A DNA stretch of 64,000 bases from Polynucleobacter sp. HIN5 (GTDB lineage: Bacteria > Pseudomonadota > Gammaproteobacteria > Burkholderiales > Burkholderiaceae). Positions within the stretch are counted from its first letter, which is position 1, and every line of letters starts with the position of its first letter. The translations under genes were made by a program, and so were the position numbers. Of the stretch, positions 20,429 to 27,950 are shown in pieces. The DNA lies in the NCBI RefSeq assembly GCF_030297555.1, contig NZ_AP028136.1, positions 1,054,001 to 1,118,000 on the forward strand. The letters run 5' to 3'. Below the pieces are notes generated by a model. That model ran no database searches. It worked only from the letters and a program-made list of their open reading frames with translations, and was not told where the DNA came from.

Positions 20429-20899
20429 ATGTCTGCAAATGAAACAGCTGAGGCAATTTTAATTGTTATAAAGAGAATCTCGAAATGGATACTTATTTTT
20501 ATCCTGTTGCTTCTTAGTATTGGACTCCTTATTTATGGTTTAGCTGCTTTTTATGATTGGTATTCGATTGATAGACATAGATTAAAGGTAGAGGCTTTTG
20601 CTTCGTTTGATTCCGAAAAATGTACTAAAGAATATCCTTTGTTCATTGGCGTCGTGAATAACTCAAAAAAGACTGTAGATAAAGTGACTATTTATGTCAA
20701 AGTAACAAAGGCAGGACATTCAACCCAACTCAATTACGATACTTCATATTCAATTGACAGAATTCTGGCGCCAAGTGAGGGATGGGGTGGTTGTGTAGCA
20801 GTATTGGATAACCATTTTGATTGGGCTAAGCGTAAGCCGCTTGATGGTAAAGATATGGCTGTTACTATCTCAACTTTTTATCCATCATTCCAAAACTAA
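20429..20899 (+). CDS. Single-pass membrane protein, unknown
   Basis: 156 residues. One strong hydrophobic helix (about 17-42, IILIFILLLLSIGLLIYGLAAF-like) is followed by an outside domain of about 110 residues with two cysteines and an Ig-like beta pattern (FIGVVNNSKKTVDKVTIYVKVTKAG). Such extracytoplasmic domains are common in FxLYD-type proteins, but a family call is not secure. Confidence 0.55.
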   Translation: MSANETAEAILIVIKRISKWILIFILLLLSIGLLIYGLAAFYDWYSIDRHRLKVEAFASFDSEKCTKEYPLFIGVVNNSKKTVDKVTIYVKVTKAGHSTQLNYDTSYSIDRILAPSEGWGGCVAVLDNHFDWAKRKPLDGKDMAVTISTFYPSFQN

Positions 20900-20947
20900 C
20901 ACTCTAAAATCAATGAGGACAGCTGATTACTAAATAGGTGACGCGAG

Positions 20948-22006
20948 ATGCTGCGAAAGCAAGCATGTAAGTACTGCGCAGGGCTATTTCAACCCCTTCG
21001 GGTGGGGCATATCTACTGCTCAGACACCTGCCGAAAGCTCAAATTCAAGGCTAAAAAGGCTTCAGAGACAAAGAAAAAGCTCTCTAGGAGGCTAGAGAAG
21101 AAACTAGGTATTCTTTCAGCCAGTGCATTTGGGAAATTCCTCGTTAGAGAGATTAGACGGGCTGGAACGGTTCAAATCCTGCATGGGCATACGGCAGCGT
21201 CACTAGCTGATTTGGTAAGCCTCAAGAGGCGTTGTACCTCTGCAGCTGGCTTCAAAGATGGCGAATCCCTGGGGGCTTACGAGTTAAGTCACATTTACCC
21301 AGTCGGAAATAGTCAATCCAAGCACATTGGACTTCTAAGCCCTAAAAATCTAACAATTGCACCTAAAGAGTTCAATCGAAAGCATTCAACAAAGCTGCCC
21401 TCTTGCGGTTACCTTGGTGAGTCCATTCCTAGGTCTATTCTTAATCCCCAATGGAGTATTCGAGATAACTCCAGTTCTCAGGAGATTCTCGCATTAGCTA
21501 GAAAGTACATTGGAGCTGACTTTGATGCTTGGCTCGGGAAGCACAACATTACTTTGACCCAAAAGCAAGGGTTAATCAGATCTTTAAAGAAGGCTGGCTA
21601 TCACGAGGAAAGATTGCGAGATTTGAATCTTAAAGAGCTGCAAGCAATTGCTAATGATGAGGATGTTGGCTATTTCCACATGACTGCCTCTCCAGCGGAA
21701 ATCAATATGGTTCTAATGGATGAGCTAAATCGATTAAAGATTGGAAATCCTCTATTAACTGCTCTGGAATATTTGGAGCATGAGGAATGGGATAGCTTTT
21801 ACAACTCTAAGTTCAAATTTATAGGTTTTGACAGGGAGAAAAAAGCATTTAAGAAATATCTCATCACCCAGTCATTAGCATGTCTGCACGGTCAGCCTTA
21901 CTCTGAAGTTTGGAAGAAAAAGGCGGTCTTACGGCACTTTAAAGAACAGAAAGAATCGCCTCAAAAACTAAATATTGACGATGAGGATGCAGAAATTCCT
22001 TTGTAG
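20948..22006 (+). CDS. Zinc-ribbon protein with HNH-like motif, putative nuclease
   Basis: 352 residues. Near the N-terminus CKYC and, 13 residues on, CSDTC form a zinc ribbon. A lysine-rich linker follows, and then a segment near residues 116-146 reads ELSHIYPVGNS ... LSPKNLTIAPKEFNRKHS. Its spacing of His, Asn-Leu and Asn resembles the beta-beta-alpha metal motif of HNH nucleases. The C-terminal half is helical, charged and unassigned. It could be a nuclease of a mobile element or an island regulator. Beyond the zinc ribbon the function is inference. Confidence 0.5.
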   Translation: MLRKQACKYCAGLFQPLRVGHIYCSDTCRKLKFKAKKASETKKKLSRRLEKKLGILSASAFGKFLVREIRRAGTVQILHGHTAASLADLVSLKRRCTSAAGFKDGESLGAYELSHIYPVGNSQSKHIGLLSPKNLTIAPKEFNRKHSTKLPSCGYLGESIPRSILNPQWSIRDNSSSQEILALARKYIGADFDAWLGKHNITLTQKQGLIRSLKKAGYHEERLRDLNLKELQAIANDEDVGYFHMTASPAEINMVLMDELNRLKIGNPLLTALEYLEHEEWDSFYNSKFKFIGFDREKKAFKKYLITQSLACLHGQPYSEVWKKKAVLRHFKEQKESPQKLNIDDEDAEIPL

Positions 22007-22126
22007 CTAATTCTGTTAATAATTAACAAAATAGGGTGCTTAGCCCACCCCCACACCTCTTCCCCTTATATGTTTACATAGCTCTATTACAGGATTTCTT
22101 AGTCCCAAATAAGCAAATGACTTTAC

Positions 22127-24478
22127 TTATAAACCAATGATATAAGTTGCCAGTACTGTAGTGGTTGATACGGCTTGGAATGGCTCCTGACGATAGATAC
22201 CAGTGATGCCTATGCGTTGGTTCTTGAGGATGTCGTAGTACCCCCCAACAGTCGCAGTAGGTCTGGTCTTGACTGGATTGGGATTGAAGTTCAATGGGGT
22301 TAAACCATCCACACCGGTTGCCGAATATGAACCGTTACTGGTATTGGTATCCGTCTCCACTCCCGCACTGGCAAAAAGCGTGGTCTTGGGGATACCACGG
22401 TATCTGGCTTCAGCTCCTGCTAAGGCAGTTGTGGCATTGGTATTCAGTGCTGAATAGGTAAGCGGCGCAGTTACTGCACTGGAAGTGGCTTCGGTATAAC
22501 CACCCATGTTGTTCTGTGTGTAACGAACCCCGGCGTATGGGGACACAACCACATCAGGCATTACAGCAAAGCCATACTTAGCCACCACTTGAGCGCCTTG
22601 GCTAATCAGTTGCGAGCTACCAGTACCCGCTTCACTAGTACCCACAATTTGTCGAGTAATAGTCGTGTCTTTTTGTCCATAAGCCGCTGAGACTTTGACT
22701 TCGGCGCCCACGCCATCAGGGCGTTGGCTCCACACGCCAAATACACCAATCATCGGGGTGCTATTACCCAATTGAACGGTGCCGGGACCACTTGCTGATA
22801 AGTTCTGATCCACCCACGCACCAATGCGGCTATTGTTCTTACTTAAACGGTAGGAAGCAATCAAGAGACCGCTGGTGTTGTTAATCCCTTGGGCTTGAAC
22901 GGTGGTGTTACGACCACCTGCACTGACGCAAATACCATACTTATCAAATAAGGAGCAGTCGTAGGTAAAGCCATTGACCATCACAGAGTTTTGCAAGGTG
23001 TAGGTGCCTTGCAAGACTGAGGCGGTATTTGCGAGGGATTGTTGAGTGTCGGTTGTCGATGCGCCGGTGACAATTAAATCCCAAATATCTGACGACGAAT
23101 TAGTGAGACTCCAACGGAAGCCATTGAATGTACCCGAAGTGTTGGAAAGGTTGCTGGAGGTAAATCCTGAAAGTACAGAGCTGTAAGTACCCTTTTGGAC
23201 ACTTGAGCTAGCATAAATACCGAAAGTCGTGATACCACTTATTGCTGATCCTGCTAACTTTCCAAACTGCGTCGAACTATTAATAATAATGTTGTAGCTT
23301 GATGGAAGTGTTCCTGTGTAAGTTAATGCAACACCTCCATTAAGGTTGTTTAGAGTTGAAATTCCTCCAGAGTTAGAAATCATATTTCCGAATGGAGCAA
23401 GAATTTGACCTATGTTCGTAATAACACCTAAGTTTCCTGAGTTAAATAATCCCGTACTGAATGAGGAAGAGATCTGACCGTTGTTCAGAAGCGTATCTAT
23501 AGTTCCCGCATTATTAATGCCAGTCCCTCCGCCCCCAATACTTCCGCCAGTAGCATTTAGCAGTGTTGTGATGGTTGCGCCAAAATTATTATCTAAGCCG
23601 GAAGTGAGTCCTGATATAACTCCAGTATTGTTTAAGGCAGAGATGTTTCCTGAATTAGTTATTCCGTACTGACCGCCCATTCCAAAACTTCTAATAGTTC
23701 CCGAATTGGTAAGGTCAATAATAGTTCCAGAATTGTAGAGACCATTGCCTCCAGCGCCTTGGATAGTCCCGCTGTTTGTCATATTTGTAATGACGCCAAT
23801 ATTAGAAATCGCTGCTAATCCACCTGAGATAGTTCCGGTGCTTGAGTTATCCAGACTAATAATGGTGCCGCCACTACTATTAACAATTCCATTTCCATTA
23901 TCACTAGCTCCTATAGTTCCAGTATTACTGAGAGTCGAAATTGTGCTACCAGTATGATTGAGTATTCCAATACTGCCAACTCCCACATTAATAGAGCCAG
24001 AGTTGTTTAGTGTCCCAATGGTGCCTCTATCGTTAAAAACTCCAGTCCCACCATTTCCTGACAGGATAGTTCCAAGATTATTTAATGTAGTAATAATGCT
24101 TGAAAAATTAGCTATTCCAGTTCCACCATTTCCTGCTGAGATAGTGCCAGTAATCGAGTTATTTAGAGCAGTAATCGTGCCACCAATAAGATTTACAATT
24201 CCTGACCAACCAACCACATAGATATTTCCGGTATTTGAAATGCGTAGACCGCTATAACCGCCATTTGTTACCGCATCGGAAGCTAATGGGCTACCTGACT
24301 GCCCAATAGATCCGCTAGCAGTAATCTCCAAACATTCATTATTAGAGGTAAATGAAAATGGAGTATTCGTATTAGATGAGATTGATGTACATACTTGAGC
24401 AATAGTATTTGACGAAGCACCTACTGCAAGCCCTCCTAAAAGGAGTATCTGAAAGATATGTTGAAACCTACTTTTCAT
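22127..24478 (-). CDS. Autotransporter with Asn/Gly-rich repeat passenger
   Basis: 783 residues. Signal peptide at 1-27. A passenger of about 400 residues is built from degenerate repeats of the form LNNSGTI...GNGGTGI.N..GTI, typical of a beta-helix. A C-terminal region from about 490 has alternating beta-barrel strands (GVRYTQNNMGGYTEA, GVETDTNTSNGSYSATG, GGYYDILKNQRIGITGIYRQE). The final residue is Leu where most barrels end in Phe or Trp. A surface adhesin or phage-exclusion role is possible but unsupported. It is by far the largest gene of the island. Confidence 0.82.
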   Translation of the reverse strand: MKSRFQHIFQILLLGGLAVGASSNTIAQVCTSISSNTNTPFSFTSNNECLEITASGSIGQSGSPLASDAVTNGGYSGLRISNTGNIYVVGWSGIVNLIGGTITALNNSITGTISAGNGGTGIANFSSIITTLNNLGTILSGNGGTGVFNDRGTIGTLNNSGSINVGVGSIGILNHTGSTISTLSNTGTIGASDNGNGIVNSSGGTIISLDNSSTGTISGGLAAISNIGVITNMTNSGTIQGAGGNGLYNSGTIIDLTNSGTIRSFGMGGQYGITNSGNISALNNTGVISGLTSGLDNNFGATITTLLNATGGSIGGGGTGINNAGTIDTLLNNGQISSSFSTGLFNSGNLGVITNIGQILAPFGNMISNSGGISTLNNLNGGVALTYTGTLPSSYNIIINSSTQFGKLAGSAISGITTFGIYASSSVQKGTYSSVLSGFTSSNLSNTSGTFNGFRWSLTNSSSDIWDLIVTGASTTDTQQSLANTASVLQGTYTLQNSVMVNGFTYDCSLFDKYGICVSAGGRNTTVQAQGINNTSGLLIASYRLSKNNSRIGAWVDQNLSASGPGTVQLGNSTPMIGVFGVWSQRPDGVGAEVKVSAAYGQKDTTITRQIVGTSEAGTGSSQLISQGAQVVAKYGFAVMPDVVVSPYAGVRYTQNNMGGYTEATSSAVTAPLTYSALNTNATTALAGAEARYRGIPKTTLFASAGVETDTNTSNGSYSATGVDGLTPLNFNPNPVKTRPTATVGGYYDILKNQRIGITGIYRQEPFQAVSTTTVLATYIIGL

Positions 24479-24555
24479 ACTGGTCTATATGGTTAAAGCA
24501 CTAATTATTACAGAGAACAATCTTTCACCACAAGCAAATAATTAGAATTCGCTAG

Positions 24556-24732
24556 TCATACATCCTCGCACGACCACCAATCCTTTTCGTCTCTTACATA
24601 TTCAATGTCGGAGTAGGTAAGAGATTTATTTGATTCTTTATATTTGAGTTGATCTAAGGGATTCCGATTCTCATGTAACTTATGCTTAACAGGACGATAT
24701 AGGGGTCTTCCGAGAATTTCGACATTGCTCAT
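24556..24732 (-). CDS. Micro-ORF, 58 residues, unknown
   Basis: Polar, tyrosine- and aspartate-rich (MSNVEILGRPLYRPVKHK ... DEKDWWSCEDV). It begins five bases after the stop of the 35-residue membrane peptide, with AAGGA inside that gene as possible ribosome site. No family is recognised. Its compact arrangement with the upstream micro-ORF supports real expression. Confidence 0.45.
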   Translation of the reverse strand: MSNVEILGRPLYRPVKHKLHENRNPLDQLKYKESNKSLTYSDIEYVRDEKDWWSCEDV

Positions 24733-24737
24733 AAGAC

Positions 24738-24845
24738 TTAATGATCCTTGTCGTTTGATCCACGGCTGCCAAAAATGATGATGAGTAATGTAGCTATTCC
24801 TACACCTGAGAATATGAGTCCAAGCGTTACGCTAGTGATTTCCAT
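24738..24845 (-). CDS. 35-residue membrane peptide, unknown
   Basis: MEITSVTLGLIFSGVGIATL then a short isoleucine run and a polar tail (GSRGSNDKDH): one transmembrane helix. AAAGGAAT stands seven bases before the ATG, a good ribosome site. It is followed at five bases by the 58-residue micro-ORF. The function is unknown. Confidence 0.5.
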   Translation of the reverse strand: MEITSVTLGLIFSGVGIATLLIIIFGSRGSNDKDH

Positions 24846-24911
24846 GAATTTATTCCTTTCTTAGTTACTGTTGATGATCTAGATTAGCGCTGTTGAGGGC
24901 GATTAGCTAAG

Positions 24912-25115
24912 TTACTGTCTTCTACGCTTTCTCCATGTGTAGGCTTCACCATTTGGAAATTTGCCGTCTAGAATGCCATCTGCTCCAAATTTCCCGACAA
25001 CTTTCATTCCATCAAACTCAATCCTGACGAATTCGCCTAATTCCTTTGCCCAAGCCATCGCTTGATCAAGAGTTTCAAACTCGTGGATTTCTGAGTTGTG
25101 CTTTACGGCAATCAT
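24912..25115 (-). CDS. Small protein downstream of the integrase, unknown
   Basis: 67 residues, soluble, mixed alpha/beta, with a basic end (AYTWRKRRRQ). It follows the integrase by 16 bases, in the position often held by excisionase or other accessory DNA-binding proteins. The sequence shows no recognisable helix-turn-helix, so an Xis role is only a positional guess. Confidence 0.5.
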   Translation of the reverse strand: MIAVKHNSEIHEFETLDQAMAWAKELGEFVRIEFDGMKVVGKFGADGILDGKFPNGEAYTWRKRRRQ

Positions 25116-25131
25116 TTGGAATTAAATTATT

Positions 25132-26379
25132 TCAGTCATAAGGCTCTTCAAATAGTCCATTTTGAATATCCTCAAGAATTCCCAAATGCCTCTTCCATGT
25201 TTTTTGAATATATCCCGCAGTAACGCCCTTCTTCTTATGGTTTAAGACTGCACCAATTGCATCTAGGTCATACCCCAAATCTGCGGCTACCGTTGCAACT
25301 GTCCTGCGTAAATCATGGGCGGTGAATTCAAATCCAATTTCACTGGAAAGACGATCAAATGTTCTACTCGCACTAGTTGGCTTCTTAGGATCAAGCGGAC
25401 TTGGAAATATATAGGGACTTTGAATGCTTTTAGCCTGAGAAGCTCTGTATTCAAGCCTTCTGCTAAGCATTGAATAAATTGCATTTGTCATCGGCAAGGT
25501 ATGTTTTTGATGATTCTTTGTATCCAATACCGTAAAGAACCGATCGGTCAAAGATACCTCAGACCATTTAAGGAGTCTTGCTTCATCCAGCCTAAGTCCC
25601 GTATGAATTAATAGCCACGCAAGATCCGCATCTTCCTGATTGATTGAGCCAGCGTATTGATAATGCGAACATTGGGTAAGCTGCTCAAGTAGTGCCTGTC
25701 TTGCCTTGCTATCCAAATACCTTTCTTTTGGTTGCAATGCACGCCTTAGCTTTTTATCTTTAAGGACTAGAACTGGGTTTCCCTGTGGTATCAGCTTCTC
25801 GCCTGCAGCATCATCTGAGGCAAATGAGTTAAATACTGCGGAAAGGTAGCGAAATGCTCTTTGTGCCTCTCCTAAGCCTACTTCATTAGGAGTCTCATAA
25901 ACACTCAAGCCCTGCTTTCGACGCCGATTAGCTACATCTTCCTTCTTTTGAGCAACCTCCTTCTTGATTGCTGTAAAACGCTTCAAAATATCTTCCCTTG
26001 TAATGGATGCCAATGGCTTTCGATACCAGTCTCCGAATCGTCTTTGTAGGGTTGATAAAGCATCTTTCCTTGTTTTTAATTTCCAATGAGCCAGTTCGGA
26101 ATATTGCTCAATCGCCTGACCAAGAGTAAAGCCCCTCGCCTCAGCAACCTTTTTAGCTTTAACTTGCTCTTGATTTGGATTAATGCCCTGAGATAGTTTT
26201 GCTAAAACAGGTTTTGCTAGCTTTCTAGCTTCGGCAGCAGTTATGTAATTAGCCTTACCGAGCGTAATACTTACAGGTTTACCGCCTTTAACCCTCGCCT
26301 TAACAGCCCAGACATCCCTTCCATCTTTTCTAGGTCGACGATAAAGACCTGGTAGGGATTTATCTTTAATCCAATCCAA
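25132..26379 (-). CDS. int: Tyrosine site-specific integrase
   Basis: 415 residues. An N-terminal DUF4102-like arm-binding part (GLYRRPRKDGRDVWAVKARV, GKANYITAAEARKLA), a core-binding helical part and the catalytic domain. Catalytic residues: Arg263 in HTGLRLDEARLL, a Lys near 288, His355 and Arg358 in AHDLRRT, His381 in LNHKKK and nucleophile Tyr390 in TAGYIQ. All are intact. It lies next to the right attachment repeat and reads away from it. It should catalyse integration at the tRNA-Asn anticodon-loop site. Confidence 0.96.
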   Translation of the reverse strand: MDWIKDKSLPGLYRRPRKDGRDVWAVKARVKGGKPVSITLGKANYITAAEARKLAKPVLAKLSQGINPNQEQVKAKKVAEARGFTLGQAIEQYSELAHWKLKTRKDALSTLQRRFGDWYRKPLASITREDILKRFTAIKKEVAQKKEDVANRRRKQGLSVYETPNEVGLGEAQRAFRYLSAVFNSFASDDAAGEKLIPQGNPVLVLKDKKLRRALQPKERYLDSKARQALLEQLTQCSHYQYAGSINQEDADLAWLLIHTGLRLDEARLLKWSEVSLTDRFFTVLDTKNHQKHTLPMTNAIYSMLSRRLEYRASQAKSIQSPYIFPSPLDPKKPTSASRTFDRLSSEIGFEFTAHDLRRTVATVAADLGYDLDAIGAVLNHKKKGVTAGYIQKTWKRHLGILEDIQNGLFEEPYD

Positions 26380-26394
26380 AAGACCTCCAGAATT

Positions 26395-26442
26395 TAGACC
26401 ACATTTAGACTACAATTGAGCCCAGACTACACTCAGACTACA
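26395..26442 (+). repeat. Right group of four TAGACTACA-type repeats (candidate arm sites)
   Basis: TAGACCACA at 26395, TAGACTACA at 26406, CAGACTACA at 26423 and 26434: two pairs, each spaced 11 bp, just upstream of the integrase gene. The left end of the element carries one identical pair with the same spacing and orientation. Confidence 0.72.
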
Positions 26443-26529
26443 TTAATGTCAATATTGTATGTAGCCTTATAAGCCATTAATTATATGGTTTTATTAGGAA
26501 ATCTATCGTGGATATGAAGCTGGTTTTAA

Positions 26530-26598
26530 GACTGTTAATCCGCAGGTCCCTGGTTCGAGTCCAGGTCGGGGAGCCAAATTCAGTAAGGCTTACAGGTT
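26530..26598 (+). repeat. Right attachment repeat (partial tRNA-Asn)
   Basis: Perfect copy of 18031-18099: the 3' half of tRNA-Asn without its 5' half, followed by the original downstream terminator sequence. It marks the distal end of the element. Confidence 0.95.
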
Positions 26599-26621
26599 AA
26601 TTGACTTGTAAGCCTTTTTCT
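26585..26621 (+). terminator. Second copy of the tRNA-Asn terminator
   Basis: AAGGCTTACA ... TGTAAGCCTT with a T-run, the same hairpin as at 18086-18122 with changes only in the loop. It also lies just after the stop of the minus-strand solute-binding gene and could end that transcript too. Confidence 0.75.
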
Positions 26622-26630
26622 TTGTTCTAA

Positions 26631-27398
26631 CTACTTATAAAACTGCTGATTGGCACTCTCAATCAGTTGATTGATCTCGCCACTGGCAACTGCTTTCTTA
26701 ATCCCCTCGGTAAAGCCCTTTTCTAATTGCGCATAACACTTCGACTTTTTGGAGAATGCAATATACATGTCTGCTGTTAGTACACTCTTAGGCAAGAATA
26801 CGACCTTGGAGTCCAGATTTAACTTCTTAGCCTCTAATTTGCCTGGGTAGGTTCCAATAATTAAGTAGTCGGCCTGTTTATTGAGCAACTGAGTAAATGC
26901 CTGATCAACGCCATTAGATCGAGCCACATTCAAATCACTTTTGATATAGGCATCAAATTGACTGCCGTAACTTTCTCCTTGATTGGTCACGCCGCGATGC
27001 CCTTTTAGATCAGACCATTGGGTGAACTTAAAGTTGTCACCCTTACGAATCACGACCGATACTGGGTCGAGCATGTAAGGCGGCTCTATGTAATGCATGT
27101 ACTCTGCCCGGGCTGGGTTTTTATAGATGCCAAAGATGACATCTGCACGACCATCACGAATGGCTTGTTGTGCCTTCTCCCATGAACCAAAATCCATTGA
27201 GGTCACCTTCTCAACTCCAAGACCTTTGGCAATATTGCTTACTAAAGTAACCGATGACCCTTGCAGTTTTCCGTCAGTCGCCCAAGCAACTGGCGGATAT
27301 GCCGGATGACCTGTGATAACCAATGCTTTGCATTGTTGTGCCTGAGCGATATTGGCGAGGAATAAAGTAACAAGGATCGTAATTAAATATCGGGTCAT
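26631..27398 (-). CDS. Family 3 periplasmic solute-binding protein
   Basis: 255 residues from the ATG at 27398, which begins a signal peptide (MTRYLITILVTLFLANIAQAQ). The mature part has the amino-acid-binding-protein pattern: PPVAWATDGKLQGSSVTLV, MDFGSWEKAQQAIRDGRADVIFGIYK, and IGTYPGKLEAKKL. No permease or ATPase gene is adjacent, so it is an orphan receptor. The substrate is unknown, likely a polar amino acid. Confidence 0.8.
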   Translation of the reverse strand: MTRYLITILVTLFLANIAQAQQCKALVITGHPAYPPVAWATDGKLQGSSVTLVSNIAKGLGVEKVTSMDFGSWEKAQQAIRDGRADVIFGIYKNPARAEYMHYIEPPYMLDPVSVVIRKGDNFKFTQWSDLKGHRGVTNQGESYGSQFDAYIKSDLNVARSNGVDQAFTQLLNKQADYLIIGTYPGKLEAKKLNLDSKVVFLPKSVLTADMYIAFSKKSKCYAQLEKGFTEGIKKAVASGEINQLIESANQQFYK

Positions 27399-27677
27399 GA
27401 TTAAGAGCCTTTCGTTTAGAGACTTCATCATACTTGACCTTATTGGGCTGATTGAATACTAACCCCAAGGTAGGCCCCAAAACCTTTGGTACTGGTAGGC
27501 GTTCTGTTTACCACATGGTGATTATTGGGGATTGAGCCAGCGCCACCCCTGATGGCAATGGAATAGTGAAGCAAATAAAATTTCAGTAAATTAGTCAACT
27601 GCTGCGGTTCATTCGGTGTACGATTCATCAGATTGCTTAATTTGATGCATTCCTACTTTTTATCTACGGAGACTGAA

Positions 27678-27950
27678 ATGATTCAATTTCGCATAAGTCA
27701 ACCCATATTAACTATTGGGGTTACCCTAATAATCTGGGTCAGTCCTGGAGTAGCCCAAGACACGAGCAATGAACAGCGCATGATTGATCATTGCCGCCAA
27801 CGCCATCCTGAGATGAGTGTTGATCAGTGTCGCTCGATGTATCAAAACATGAAGAACATGACCCCTGAGGAGCGGATTGAGCGTTGTAAGCGCAATCACC
27901 CTGAGCTATCAGCCGAGGTGTGCCAAAAAAAATACGGTGGCTCAACCTAG
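27678..27950 (+). CDS. Small secreted protein with two Cys-His-Pro repeats
   Basis: 90 residues from the ATG at 27678 (GGAG ribosome site). Signal peptide ending at VAQ. The mature part carries the unit CRQRHPEMSVDQCRSMYQNM and a related CKRNHPELSAEVCQKKYGG, so four cysteines and two His-Pro pairs in a duplicated arrangement. No family is known to me; disulfide pairing within each unit or metal binding is possible. It ends four bases into the convergent GMC gene. Confidence 0.65.
   Translation: MIQFRISQPILTIGVTLIIWVSPGVAQDTSNEQRMIDHCRQRHPEMSVDQCRSMYQNMKNMTPEERIERCKRNHPELSAEVCQKKYGGST

Larger units (their letters stand above)
18031..26598. mobile_element. 8.5-kb integrative element in tRNA-Asn
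   Basis: Bounded by a perfect 69-bp direct repeat (18031-18099 and 26530-26598) that covers the 3' half of tRNA-Asn from the anticodon stem plus its downstream sequence. A tyrosine integrase lies at the right end, and TAGACTACA-type short repeats lie inside both ends. The content is AT-richer than the flanks: SRA-HNH nuclease, Zn-ribbon/HNH-like protein, Rap1a-like protein, small secreted and membrane proteins, autotransporter and micro-ORFs. There are no replication, conjugation or phage structural genes, so it is a small satellite-like or defence-carrying island. Confidence 0.93.

Noticed and set aside
22127..24478. Opposite-strand reading frames rich in Pro/Val inside the autotransporter gene
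   Set aside because: They are shadows of the repetitive Asn/Gly codons; no signal, start site or family support.
26395..26442. CRISPR array
   Set aside because: The 9-mers are too short and spaced by 2 or 8 bases; there are no spacers and no cas genes.
27440..27628. Short minus-strand frame between the solute-binding protein and the Cys-repeat protein
   Set aside because: No ribosome site, no recognisable feature and odd composition.
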